A stretch of DNA of 8,457 nucleotides from JANNSW01 sp031431235 (lineage in GTDB: Bacteria > Pseudomonadota > Alphaproteobacteria > Rhizobiales > Hyphomicrobiaceae), in NCBI GenBank assembly GCA_031431235.1, contig JANPDA010000154.1:1-8457 (forward strand), written 5' to 3'. This document shows, piece by piece, positions 1 through 5,065 of the stretch. The notes beneath the pieces are model-generated. The model worked only from the letters and a program-made list of their open reading frames with translations. It made no database searches and was not told where the DNA came from. A program made the translations under genes and the position numbers. Each line of letters opens with the position of its first letter. Positions within the stretch are counted from its first letter, which is position 1.

Positions 1-932
1 TGGCGACCGGCGCGCTCTCGGTCGACGCGCTGATGGGCTCGACCACCCCGTTCCGACCCGAGATCCACGCGCTGCGCGGCCAGCCCGGCCAGATCGCGGC
101 GGCCCGCAGCCTGATGGCGCTGCTCGATGGCAGCGTCATCCGCAAAGCCCATCTCGACGGCGACGAGCGCGTGCAGGATCCCTATTGCTTCCGTTGCCAG
201 CCGCAGGTGCTGGGCGCCTGCCTCGACCTGATCGAGCAGGCCGCCCGCACGCTTTGCATCGAGGCGAATGCCGTCACCGACAACCCGTTGGTGCTCGCGG
301 CGACGGGCGAGATCGTCTCGGGCGGCAATTTCCATGCCGAGCCCGTTGCGTTTGCCGCCGACATGCTCGCGCTCGCCCTCTCCGAGATCGGCGCCATCTC
401 CGAGCGCCGCATTGCGACCCTCGTCGATCCCGCGCTCAATTTCGACCTGCCGGCATTCCTGTCCCCCTCCCCCGGCCTCAACTCCGGCTTCATGATCGCG
501 GAGGTGACGGCGGCCGCCCTCTTTGCCGAGAACAAGCAGCGCGCGACGCCGGGCTCGATCGACTCGACGCCCACGAGCGCCAATCAGGAGGACCATGTGT
601 CGATGGCGGCGCACACCGCGCGCAGGCTGCTCGACATGACAGCGAACCTCGCCCGTCTCGTCGGCATCGAGCTGCTCGTGGCTGCACAGGGCATCGACCT
701 CAGGAAGGACGGCCGCGGCTTCTCGAAGCTGAAAGGCCCCAAGCCGAAGAATCTCCGCTCCAGCCCGGAGCTCGAGCGGGTGATAAAGCTCCTGCGCGCG
801 CAGGTCCCGATGCTGGAGGAGGATCGCATGATGGCGGGCGATCTGGCGGCGGCGGCCGAGCTGGTCGCGAGCGGCGCCGTGCTCGAGGCGGCAGGGTTGG
901 AACGGTTCCCGCGGTTGGGAGGGCTCGCATGA
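1..932 (+). CDS. hutH: Histidine ammonia-lyase, C-terminal part (5' end outside window)
   Basis: This enzyme removes ammonia from L-histidine to give trans-urocanate, the first step of cytoplasmic histidine breakdown. The reading frame is open from the left edge (first full codon at 3), so the ATG at 33 is internal and about 310 residues of a family usually near 510 are visible. The Ala-Ser-Gly triad that forms the MIO cofactor lies upstream and cannot be checked. Seen here are HALRGQPGQ (nt 69-95), QDPYCFR (nt 174-194), TDNPLV, SGGNFHAEP and SANQEDHVSM (nt 579-608). In the Pseudomonas putida enzyme these segments hold the active-site Gln, Tyr, Arg, Phe and Glu, and all are conserved here. 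The stop overlaps the hutG start as ATGA, so the two are probably translationally coupled. Identity is near certain; tyrosine or phenylalanine ammonia-lyase is less likely given the hutG neighbour. Confidence 0.96.
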   Translation, partial: ATGALSVDALMGSTTPFRPEIHALRGQPGQIAAARSLMALLDGSVIRKAHLDGDERVQDPYCFRCQPQVLGACLDLIEQAARTLCIEANAVTDNPLVLAATGEIVSGGNFHAEPVAFAADMLALALSEIGAISERRIATLVDPALNFDLPAFLSPSPGLNSGFMIAEVTAAALFAENKQRATPGSIDSTPTSANQEDHVSMAAHTARRLLDMTANLARLVGIELLVAAQGIDLRKDGRGFSKLKGPKPKNLRSSPELERVIKLLRAQVPMLEEDRMMAGDLAAAAELVASGAVLEAAGLERFPRLGGLA

Positions 933-1729
933 GCGCTGGACTGTTCGATCTCCGAGGGGGCAATTCCTGCCTCATTCTTTCGATCCCCCATGCGGGCCGC
1001 GATCTGACACCCGGCCTCGAGGCGCGCCTCACCCCCCAAGGCCGCGCGCTTGTCGATACGGATTGGTGGCTCGAGCGGCTCTATGGGTTCGCTGCCGATA
1101 CGTTCGATGCGACCATCATCCGGGCGTGCCTGTCGCGCTATGTCATCGACCTCAATCGCGACCCGTCCGGCTCGACTCTCTATCCGGGCCAGGCGACCAC
1201 GGATCTGGTGCCGACGACCACGTTCGACGGCGAGCCGATCTATCGAGCCGGGCAGGCGCCGTCCCCCGAGGAGGTCGCCGAGCGCAAACGCGACAGCTTC
1301 GTGCCTTACCACGCCGCACTCGCCGCCGAGATCGCGCGCGTGAAGGCGATGCACGGCAAGGCCCTCCTCTACGATTGCCATTCGATCCGATCGGTCATTC
1401 CACGCCTGTTCGAGGGCACACTGCCGGTCTTCAATCTCGGGACCAACTCGGGGGCGTCATGCGACCCGCGATTGGAGCGGCGGATCGCTGCCGTCCTCGC
1501 CAACTCAGGCCGCACCCAGGTCGTCAATGGCCGCTTCAAGGGCGGCTGGATCACCCGCCACTATGGCCGGCCCGTGGACAACGTGCACGCCGTGCAGATG
1601 GAGCTCACCTGCCGCGCCTACATGCAGGAGGACCCGCCGTTCGCCTATGACGAGGACAAGGCGGCCTTGGCACAAGGCGTGTTGGGGAAGGTGCTGGGGG
1701 CGATGGTGGAATGGACGAACGGCGAGTAG
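929..1729 (+). CDS. hutG: N-formylglutamate deformylase (amidohydrolase)
   Basis: The product hydrolyses N-formyl-L-glutamate to glutamate and formate, the last step of the five-step histidine pathway that uses HutF. It is 266 residues long, matching the family. The frame is open far upstream, but the ATG at 929 is chosen because it overlaps the hutH stop (ATGA) and gives the expected N-terminus. Family motifs seen are SIPHAGRDLTP (res. 18-28), TDWWLERLYG (44-53), SRYVIDLNRDPSG (69-81), YDCHSIRS (148-155), GGWITRHYG (205-213) and VQMELTCRAYM (222-232). The His residues at 21 and 151 are plausible metal ligands, which is inference from conservation. The choice of HutG rather than formiminoglutamase implies a HutF-type deiminase elsewhere in the genome. 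The last codons and the stop sit inside a short heptamer repeat. Confidence 0.95.
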   Translation: MSAGLFDLRGGNSCLILSIPHAGRDLTPGLEARLTPQGRALVDTDWWLERLYGFAADTFDATIIRACLSRYVIDLNRDPSGSTLYPGQATTDLVPTTTFDGEPIYRAGQAPSPEEVAERKRDSFVPYHAALAAEIARVKAMHGKALLYDCHSIRSVIPRLFEGTLPVFNLGTNSGASCDPRLERRIAAVLANSGRTQVVNGRFKGGWITRHYGRPVDNVHAVQMELTCRAYMQEDPPFAYDEDKAALAQGVLGKVLGAMVEWTNGE

Positions 1730-1742
1730 CGAATGGCGAGTG
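1722..1742 (+). repeat. Three tandem heptamers GCGARTR across the hutG stop
   Basis: The units are GCGAGTA, GCGAATG and GCGAGTG, directly adjacent; a degenerate GTGTGGT may be a fourth. The hutG stop TAG (1727-1729) lies at the junction of the first two units. Short arrays of similar heptamers occur between genes in some Rhizobiales, recalled from general familiarity only. Slippage here would alter only the last residues of HutG and the spacer. Confidence 0.5.
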
Positions 1743-1778
1743 GTGTGGTGATCCAAAGCGACTAGCTTGCGATACCGA

Positions 1779-1807
1779 TTGACACGATCACCGTGTTACA
1801 CGAAACT
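1779..1807 (+). promoter_or_regulatory. Possible promoter/operator of the first toxin-antitoxin pair
   Basis: A perfect consensus -35 hexamer TTGACA lies at 1779-1784. Seventeen bases further is GAAACT (1802-1807), a weak -10 match of 3 of 6. Inside the spacer are the palindrome CGTGTTACACG (1792-1802) and the overlapping inverted pair ACACG/CGTGT (1782-1786 and 1792-1796). A palindrome just ahead of an RHH antitoxin start is where such proteins usually bind to repress their own operon. With that -10, transcription would start close to the ATG at 1815. No Shine-Dalgarno sequence is visible ahead of that ATG, so a leaderless message is conceivable. Confidence 0.35.
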
Positions 1808-1814
1808 CGTGGAC

Positions 1815-2180
1815 ATGAAAAACGTGACCATCACCCTCGACGAGGAAGTGCTGCGTTGGGCACGCATACGCGCGGCCGAGCGGGATACCAGCGTCTCGAA
1901 GATCGTCGGCGACCTCTTGCGCGGCGAGATGCTCAAGGAAGCCGACGTCGACCGCGCAATCATCGAGTGGCTCGCCGACGCGCCGGATCATCCGATCAGC
2001 GACGGCACACCGTACCCGAAGCGTGAGGAGATCTATGACCGTCCGGTGCTTCGTCGATACGAACGTGCTGATCTACACGAGGGACAGCCTGGATTTGCGG
2101 AAGAAAACGTTGGCTACGAGCTGGATAACCGAACTCTGGCAGGCAAGAAGCGTCGTCGTAAGTCCTCAGACGCTCAATGA
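1815..2180 (+). CDS. RHH (CopG/VapB-like) antitoxin with run-on C-terminus
   Basis: This is a probable antitoxin that binds and neutralises the PIN toxin encoded next and represses the operon. The N-terminus MKNVTITLDEEVLRWARIRA followed by SVSKIVGDLLRGEM is a ribbon-helix-helix fold: the strand is at about residues 2-8, with helices at about 10-22 and 26-39. The ATG at 1815 is chosen because the fold begins there; in-frame alternatives upstream (TTG 1767, GTG 1809) add nothing recognisable. Antitoxins of this type usually have about 80 residues and stop near the toxin start. Here the frame stays open to 2180, giving 121 residues and overlapping the toxin gene by 146 nt. Residues beyond about 82 (end KKRRRKSSDAQ) look like out-of-frame toxin sequence, so a stop codon has probably been lost. 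Whether the longer protein still works cannot be read from the sequence. Confidence 0.8.
   Translation: MKNVTITLDEEVLRWARIRAAERDTSVSKIVGDLLRGEMLKEADVDRAIIEWLADAPDHPISDGTPYPKREEIYDRPVLRRYERADLHEGQPGFAEENVGYELDNRTLAGKKRRRKSSDAQ
2025..2030 (+). promoter_or_regulatory. Shine-Dalgarno GAGGAG that fixes the PIN toxin start
   Basis: GAGGAG ends four bases before the ATG at 2035. The GTG at 2023 in the same frame would lie ahead of this site and has no Shine-Dalgarno of its own, so the ATG is preferred. The site lies inside the antitoxin coding sequence. Confidence 0.6.
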
Positions 2181-2481
2181 GTACTACAATGTCACGACCT
2201 CGCGCCTGAAACCGAGCCTCGAGAGGGAGGTGGCGCGGAGAGACGTGAGGCGCTTCTGGCAATGGACGGTCGTGCGGCCCGACGAGCAACTCTACGATCT
2301 CGCCTTCCAGACCCAGGACCGCTTCAAGCTCTCCTGGTGGGACAGCCTTATCGTTGCGGCGGCCAGGCGCGGCGGCTGCACGCATCTCCTGAGCGAGGAC
2401 CTGCACAACGGGCAGGACCTGGCTGGCGTGCGGGTCGTGGATCCGTTCAAGGCGGAGCCGGCGAGCCTTCTCGGCGCCTGA
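2035..2481 (+). CDS. PIN-domain toxin (VapC-like ribonuclease)
   Basis: This is a predicted metal-dependent endoribonuclease toxin of 148 residues, a usual VapC size. The PIN acidic residues are in place: D8 in CFVDTNVLIY, E49 in TLNEYY, D103 in LSWWDSLIVAAA, and E121/D122 in LLSEDL near the end of the fold. The arrangement DTN...NE...WWDS...LSEDL...(V)DPF is typical of PIN toxins paired with RHH antitoxins. The gene starts inside the antitoxin frame and the stop is at 2479-2481. No inactivating change is visible, so the toxin is probably intact. Its RNA target cannot be inferred. Confidence 0.9.
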   Translation: MTVRCFVDTNVLIYTRDSLDLRKKTLATSWITELWQARSVVVSPQTLNEYYNVTTSRLKPSLEREVARRDVRRFWQWTVVRPDEQLYDLAFQTQDRFKLSWWDSLIVAAARRGGCTHLLSEDLHNGQDLAGVRVVDPFKAEPASLLGA

Positions 2482-2486
2482 GGCGA

Positions 2487-2515
2487 TTGCGCAAGCCGAG
2501 TGCCTGGGTTACACT
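2487..2515 (+). promoter_or_regulatory. Sigma70-type promoter of the ParDE-like operon
   Basis: TTGCGC (2487-2492) and TACACT (2510-2515) are separated by exactly 17 bases, each matching 4 of 6 consensus positions. The -35 begins six bases after the toxin stop at 2481, so the second TA pair has its own promoter. The expected start of transcription, about 2522, falls at the beginning of the operator described next. Prediction only. Confidence 0.55.
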
Positions 2516-2521
2516 GTCCGA

Positions 2522-2541
2522 CAATGAAAGTCATTGCATGA
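2522..2541 (+). promoter_or_regulatory. Probable RHH operator: ATGA/TCAT half-sites every 7 bp
   Basis: CAATGA-AAG-TCATTG (2522-2536) is a perfect inverted repeat, and TCAT-TGC-ATGA (2531-2541) is a second one that shares its middle half-site. The half-sites ATGA, TCAT, ATGA begin at 2524, 2531 and 2538. Even spacing of alternating half-sites is what cooperative binding of RHH dimers along one face of DNA would need. The site covers the predicted transcription start and ends 16 bases before the antitoxin ATG, fitting autorepression. Confidence 0.55.
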
Positions 2542-2557
2542 CAAGGAGCCCGCAGCC

Positions 2558-2866
2558 ATGGCCACGCGCCAAGTCTCCTTCCGCACCGAGCCCGCCAAGA
2601 TCACCGCGCTCGATCATGTGGCCGACGCGCTCGACCGCGACCGCAGCTATGTCATCAACGAGGCGCTCGACGCCTATCTCGAGCTGCATCGCTGGCAGGC
2701 CGAGCATATCGCAGCCGCCAAGGCCGAGGCCGCGGCGGGCGGCCCGTTCGTCGCGCATGCGGACGTGAAGGCCTGGATCGGCAAGGCGGAGCGAGGCAGG
2801 CGAGGCGCGCCGCCCAGGGCGACCATCGACAAGCGCAAGGGCGCGAGGCGCCGCCCGAAGTCATGA
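2558..2866 (+). CDS. ParD-like RHH antitoxin
   Basis: This is a predicted antitoxin of 102 residues that neutralises the ParE-type toxin downstream and represses the operon. The start at 2558 has AAGGAG (2543-2548) at nine bases; an upstream in-frame TTG (2534) lies within the operator and is rejected. MATRQVSFRTEPAKITALDH gives the DNA-contacting strand (res. 3-9) and first helix, and DRDRSYVINEALDAYLEL (27-44) the second helix. HRWQAEHIAAAKAEAAAGGP (45-64) and FVAHADVKAWIGK (64-76) match the C-terminal part that wraps the toxin in ParD-type proteins. After residue 78 comes a basic tail (GRRGAPP...KRKGARRRPKS) longer than usual in the family. The stop overlaps the toxin start as ATGA. Confidence 0.9.
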   Translation: MATRQVSFRTEPAKITALDHVADALDRDRSYVINEALDAYLELHRWQAEHIAAAKAEAAAGGPFVAHADVKAWIGKAERGRRGAPPRATIDKRKGARRRPKS

Positions 2867-3147
2867 CCATCGTCTGGCTACCGCGCGCCGTGACTGACCT
2901 CAGATGTGCCCTCGCCCACATTCGCGATCAGAGCCAGCGCTCGGCGGACCGGGTGGGGGATCGTGTCGTGACGGCGGTCGAGCGATTGGCGGATTTCCCC
3001 CATCTCGGACGGACCGGCCGCATCGAGGAAACGCGGGAGCTGTCCGTGCCGCGCACGAAGCTCATCGTGGCCTACCGGATCGACGGCGATGACGTCGAGA
3101 TCCTTGCGGTGATTCACAGCGCGCGACGCTGGCCCGACCAGCTTTGA
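2863..3147 (+). CDS. ParE/RelE-superfamily toxin
   Basis: This toxin has 94 residues, normal for ParE, and is encoded directly after its antitoxin with a 4-nt ATGA overlap. The motifs seen are the N-terminal strand and helix TIVWLPRAVTDLRCALAHIR, then FPHLGRTGRIEETREL (45-60), VPRTKLIVAYRI (62-73) and VEILAVIHSARRWPDQL (78-94). The R-x-G-R...TREL...Y-R...ILAVIH-x-ARRWP pattern is characteristic of ParE-like toxins, which poison DNA gyrase in the studied plasmid cases, while RelE relatives cut mRNA on ribosomes. Which of these applies is not determined by sequence alone. The gene appears intact. It converges on the deaminase gene with only 17 bases between the two stop codons and no clear terminator. 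Confidence 0.9.
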   Translation: MTIVWLPRAVTDLRCALAHIRDQSQRSADRVGDRVVTAVERLADFPHLGRTGRIEETRELSVPRTKLIVAYRIDGDDVEILAVIHSARRWPDQL

Positions 3148-3164
3148 GCATGTGAGACAAGCAT

Positions 3165-3623
3165 TTAACGCTCGGTGAGTCTCGCCCGGAGCTCGGCCCG
3201 CTCGGTCGCGAAGCGGCGCATGAGGGCGATCGAGGCGGGGTCGTCGAGGACGGCGACCTCGAGGCCGCGCTGAACGAGGAAATCGACGTCGCCGGGATAG
3301 TGCTCGCGCTCGCCGATCACGAGGCGCGGAATGCCGAGGAAGAGCACGGCACCAGTGCACATCATGCAGGGGCTGAGGGTCGTGTAGAGCGTCGTGCCGG
3401 CGTAGCTCGATTGGAGGCCGCCGTTCCGCAGGCAGTCCGTCTCGCCATGCGAAGTCGGGTCGCTCGTCTGCTGCGAGCGGTTGTGGCCGCGGGCAATGAT
3501 CCGGCCGTCGCGAACCAGCACCGCGCCGACGGGGATGCCGCCCGACTTGAAGCTCGCCTCGGCCTCGGCGAGGGCTTCGGCGAGGAACGCGCGGTCGTCG
3601 GGCGTGGCGGGGATGAGTGGCAT
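3165..3623 (-). CDS. Fcy1-like cytosine/nucleoside deaminase with altered C-terminus
   Basis: This is a zinc-dependent deaminase of the CDA fold, 152 residues long. The start MPLIPATPDD at 3623 is chosen because the longer frame upstream overlaps the antitoxin gene and has no homologous look. Zinc and catalytic residues are complete: H59 and E61 in SHGETDCL, C86 and C89 in LSPCMMC. The order GGIPVGAVLV (28-37), ARGHN (44-48), HGE, TLYTTLSPCMMCTGA (78-92), GIPRLVIGE resembles yeast cytosine deaminase Fcy1 more than tRNA deaminase TadA; N48 matches the substrate-binding Asn of Fcy1. The usual tail, ending W-x-E-D-I and closing the Fcy1 active site, is replaced by ATERAELRARLTER, and no other frame restores it. 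Cytosine or a related base is the likely substrate, but the tail makes this uncertain. It lies 23 bases after the antitoxin stop on the same strand, probably cotranscribed. Confidence 0.82.
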   Translation of the reverse strand: MPLIPATPDDRAFLAEALAEAEASFKSGGIPVGAVLVRDGRIIARGHNRSQQTSDPTSHGETDCLRNGGLQSSYAGTTLYTTLSPCMMCTGAVLFLGIPRLVIGEREHYPGDVDFLVQRGLEVAVLDDPASIALMRRFATERAELRARLTER

Positions 3624-3646
3624 GGGTGCTGACCTTGTGAAGCCAT

Positions 3647-3889
3647 TTACTCCGGCATCTCGTCGCCCGAGAGCGGCTTGCGGCGCGGCGCGTGGGCGAG
3701 CACAGCCGCAGCCTTCCCGGGGTCGGCGCGGGCGATGCGGCGACGCACATGCTCGTGCGCCTTCAGCTCGCCGATCCGCTCGGCGATCAGCGTCGAGAGG
3801 AACTGATTGATGGAGACGCCCTCTGCGGTCGCCATGCGGCGCGCTTCCGCCATGAGGGACTCTGGCAGGCGAAGTGGGTAATTGCTCAT
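3647..3889 (-). CDS. RHH (Arc/HicB-like) antitoxin of a reverse-order PIN module
   Basis: This is an 80-residue protein of the antitoxin type often annotated 'HicB family', though it lacks the HicB partial RNase H domain. MSNYPLRLPESLMAEARRMA (res. 1-20) and GVSINQFLSTLIAERIGEL (24-42) form the ribbon-helix-helix; the rest, with VRRRIARADPGKAAAVL, would be the toxin-binding helix. It starts inside the stop of the PIN gene (4-nt ATGA overlap), so the toxin gene comes first, an order known for this antitoxin family with PIN toxins. The antitoxin is intact while its partner has lost the N-terminal half. It may survive as a regulator or as an antidote to a related toxin. Confidence 0.82.
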   Translation of the reverse strand: MSNYPLRLPESLMAEARRMATAEGVSINQFLSTLIAERIGELKAHEHVRRRIARADPGKAAAVLAHAPRRKPLSGDEMPE

Positions 3890-4122
3890 GACGCTGTCTT
3901 CCTTCTGACATCCGCGACCGCCTCACCCGGCCTCAGCACGGCAATTCCGAACCGAGGCGCCGGGGCAAAATCCCGTAGGTTCATGGTGACGATCGCCTCA
4001 GCGCCCGCCTCGACAGCGCATTCGAGGACCATGTCGTCACCCGGATCATCGAGCACGGGCCGCTGACGGAACCTGATCGGCGCGACGAGCAGGGCTCGAG
4101 CCAGTAGGGCATCGAGAACCAC
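3886..4122 (-). pseudogene. PIN-domain toxin, N-terminal half missing
   Basis: Only the C-terminal part of a PIN toxin (the 'putative toxin component, PIN family' type) remains, about 78 codons from a GTG at 4122 compared with a usual 130-150. Recognisable are FLDALLARA-like VLDALLARA, RPVLDDPGDDMVLECAVEAG (res. 21-40) with its acidic cluster, and AEAIVTMNLRDFA (41-53). The N-terminal D-T-N strand with the first catalytic Asp is absent. Upstream sequence is not PIN but the end of an SUMF1 domain in another frame. The break is therefore a join at about 4115-4133, not a wrong start. It should be inactive as a nuclease. Its stop overlaps the antitoxin start by 4 nt. Confidence 0.8.
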
Positions 4123-4133
4123 ATCGATACCTC

Positions 4134-4337
4134 ATCGTTGTCGCGGTCGCCCGGATGGTTCCAGAAGCGGATGGCCGCGCCAAGTGATTCCGGTTCGCAG
4201 CTCCAGGCTCCCCCGCCCAGGGCACGGAATCTGTCAGATAACTGGTCCTCACACCACTCCCAGACATTACCGTGAACCTGGAAGAGACCCCAAGGACTGG
4301 GTGCGAAGCTTTCGACCGGGACGGTACGATGCCCCGA
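4134..4337 (-). pseudogene. C-terminal remnant of SUMF1 / formylglycine-generating-enzyme domain
   Basis: This stretch has no intact gene, but one - strand frame translates to a clear SUMF1 (FGE-sulfatase) end. It contains HRTVPVESFAPSPWGLFQVH, then GNVWEWCEDQ (nt 4277 down to 4248), LGGGAWSCEPESLGAAIRFW, and NHPGDRDND at the low end. Intact domains read about N-P-W-G-L-x-x-M-H-G-N-V-W-E-W, L-R-G-G-S-W and N-x-P-x-x-R-x-x-x-x-G-F-R. The final G-F-R-V strand is missing, replaced by the PIN fragment. Upstream the frame ends at a TGA (4341-4343) inside the TIR gene. The frame has no start codon or ribosome site of its own. It is best explained as the 3' end of the neighbouring TIR gene. Confidence 0.75.
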
Positions 4338-4788
4338 GCCTCAGCTTCCGGATGAGCCGAGCAACATCTGGATCGAACGTCCCGTACTCGACGAGCTCGG
4401 CCTGCCGGTCGCAGAGCTCAGCCAAGTCAGGCGGCAGCTGATCGATCCGGGGCAACGGCGCGCCATCGAGCAGCACCGGCACCACGGGGATGTCGCGGGC
4501 CAGCGCCTCGCCGATCTCGATGCGCACGAAGTCGCTCGGGTTATCCAGCCGTCGCGCGCCCGTCGCCGCGTCGGCCGCGTCGATCCAGCCCGGCCCGATC
4601 AGCGCGAGCAGCACCTCGCATTCGTCGACCCAGCCTTTGAGGATCTTCTTGAAATTCGCCCCCGGCGGGATCGAGTCGATGTCCATGAAGACATTCTCGC
4701 GCCCGACTGCCTCCGCGAAAGCCCGGTGCATCTCGCGGGCCTGATACTTGCTGTCGTGGCGGCGGTAGCTGATGAAAACGCGGGTCAT
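4267..4788 (-). CDS. TIR-domain protein, probably truncated TIR-SUMF1 fusion
   Basis: The frame encodes 173 residues starting MTRVFISYRRHDS, the classic first strand of a bacterial TIR domain. It continues with ENVFMDIDSIPPGANFKKIL (31-50), CEVLLALIGPGWID (57-70), NPSDFVRIEIGEAL (83-96) and IPVVPVLLDGAPLP (100-113). E91, in the DFVRIEIGEAL helix, is at the place of the catalytic Glu of NAD-cleaving TIR domains. The domain ends around FDPDVARLIRKLRLG (about 150); the last 20 residues are out-of-frame SUMF1 sequence. Related bacterial proteins join an N-terminal TIR to an SUMF1-type domain through a linker or membrane helix, and here the middle is gone. The TIR fold itself may still be made and be active. 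Bacterial TIR proteins act in phage defence or signalling, but no partner gene such as a Thoeris component is present. No clear ribosome site was found. Confidence 0.8.
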   Translation of the reverse strand: MTRVFISYRRHDSKYQAREMHRAFAEAVGRENVFMDIDSIPPGANFKKILKGWVDECEVLLALIGPGWIDAADAATGARRLDNPSDFVRIEIGEALARDIPVVPVLLDGAPLPRIDQLPPDLAELCDRQAELVEYGTFDPDVARLIRKLRLGASYRPGRKLRTQSLGSLPGSR

Positions 4789-4918
4789 GGGGCGATCCGG
4801 GGCTCAGTGATCAGACGACACAGACGGCCTTCCTACGACAGGATCTATCGGCCGGGAAGGCGACGACTGTTGATTCTGATCGTCCCGTTCGGAAGCAAAA
4901 CCCCTCCAGCTCCGTCTC

Positions 4919-4996
4919 GCCCGCGCAGGCGGGCGTCCAGCCGAGTCGCGGCTGCCGCGATGACAGCAGCCTGTCTGGATGCCCGCCTTCGCGGGC
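4919..4996. repeat. REP-like cluster of three hairpins, outer pair inverted
   Basis: Hairpin 1 is GCCCGC-GCAG-GCGGGC (4919-4934), hairpin 2 is TCGCGG-CTG-CCGCGA (4946-4960) and hairpin 3 is GCCCGC-CTTC-GCGGGC (4981-4996). Extended arms 4919-4940 and 4975-4996 are inverted copies matching at 20 of 22 bases, so the whole unit can fold as one large stem. The ATGCCCGC...GCGGGCAT core is a widespread intergenic palindrome in proteobacteria. The 263 bases between the TIR start (4788) and the vapB stop (5052) hold this cluster and the vapC stub; I see no other gene in them. Confidence 0.75.
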
Positions 4997-5026
4997 ATGA
5001 CGACAACAGAGATTGCTTTCTGCTGG

Positions 5027-5065
5027 TCAAGTACGAGCTGCGCATGGCAACTCAACCGCGATCAT
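5027..5065 (-). pseudogene. Possible vapC start stub
   Basis: An ATG at 5065 overlaps the end of the vapB-type gene by 14 nt, the position where vapC normally starts. The frame reads MIAVELPCAART and stops at 5027. VapC toxins usually begin M-I-x-V-D-T-S, so the first four residues fit and the rest does not. The hairpin cluster begins about 30 bases further on. No PIN motif remains nearby on this strand. This is inference from position and four residues. Confidence 0.4.

Noticed and set aside
185..928. Upstream extension of the hutG frame into hutH
   Set aside because: The extension is Arg-rich out-of-frame hutH sequence; the family N-terminus begins at the ATG that overlaps the hutH stop.
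3624..3926. N-terminal extension of the deaminase over the RHH antitoxin
   Set aside because: The extension is basic and without family likeness, while the antitoxin in the overlapping frame has a clear fold.
4046..4267. Small - strand open frame over the SUMF1 remnant
   Set aside because: It is in the wrong frame; the frame with the GNVWEW motif explains this DNA and has no stop between 4337 and 4134.
4267..4788. Thoeris or other named TIR defence system
   Set aside because: No ThsA-like, SIR2 or nuclease partner is next to the TIR gene; the neighbour is an SUMF1 remnant.
4919..4996. Rho-independent terminator
   Set aside because: The hairpins are strong but none is followed by a run of T on either strand, and the paired inverted arms fit a palindromic repeat better.
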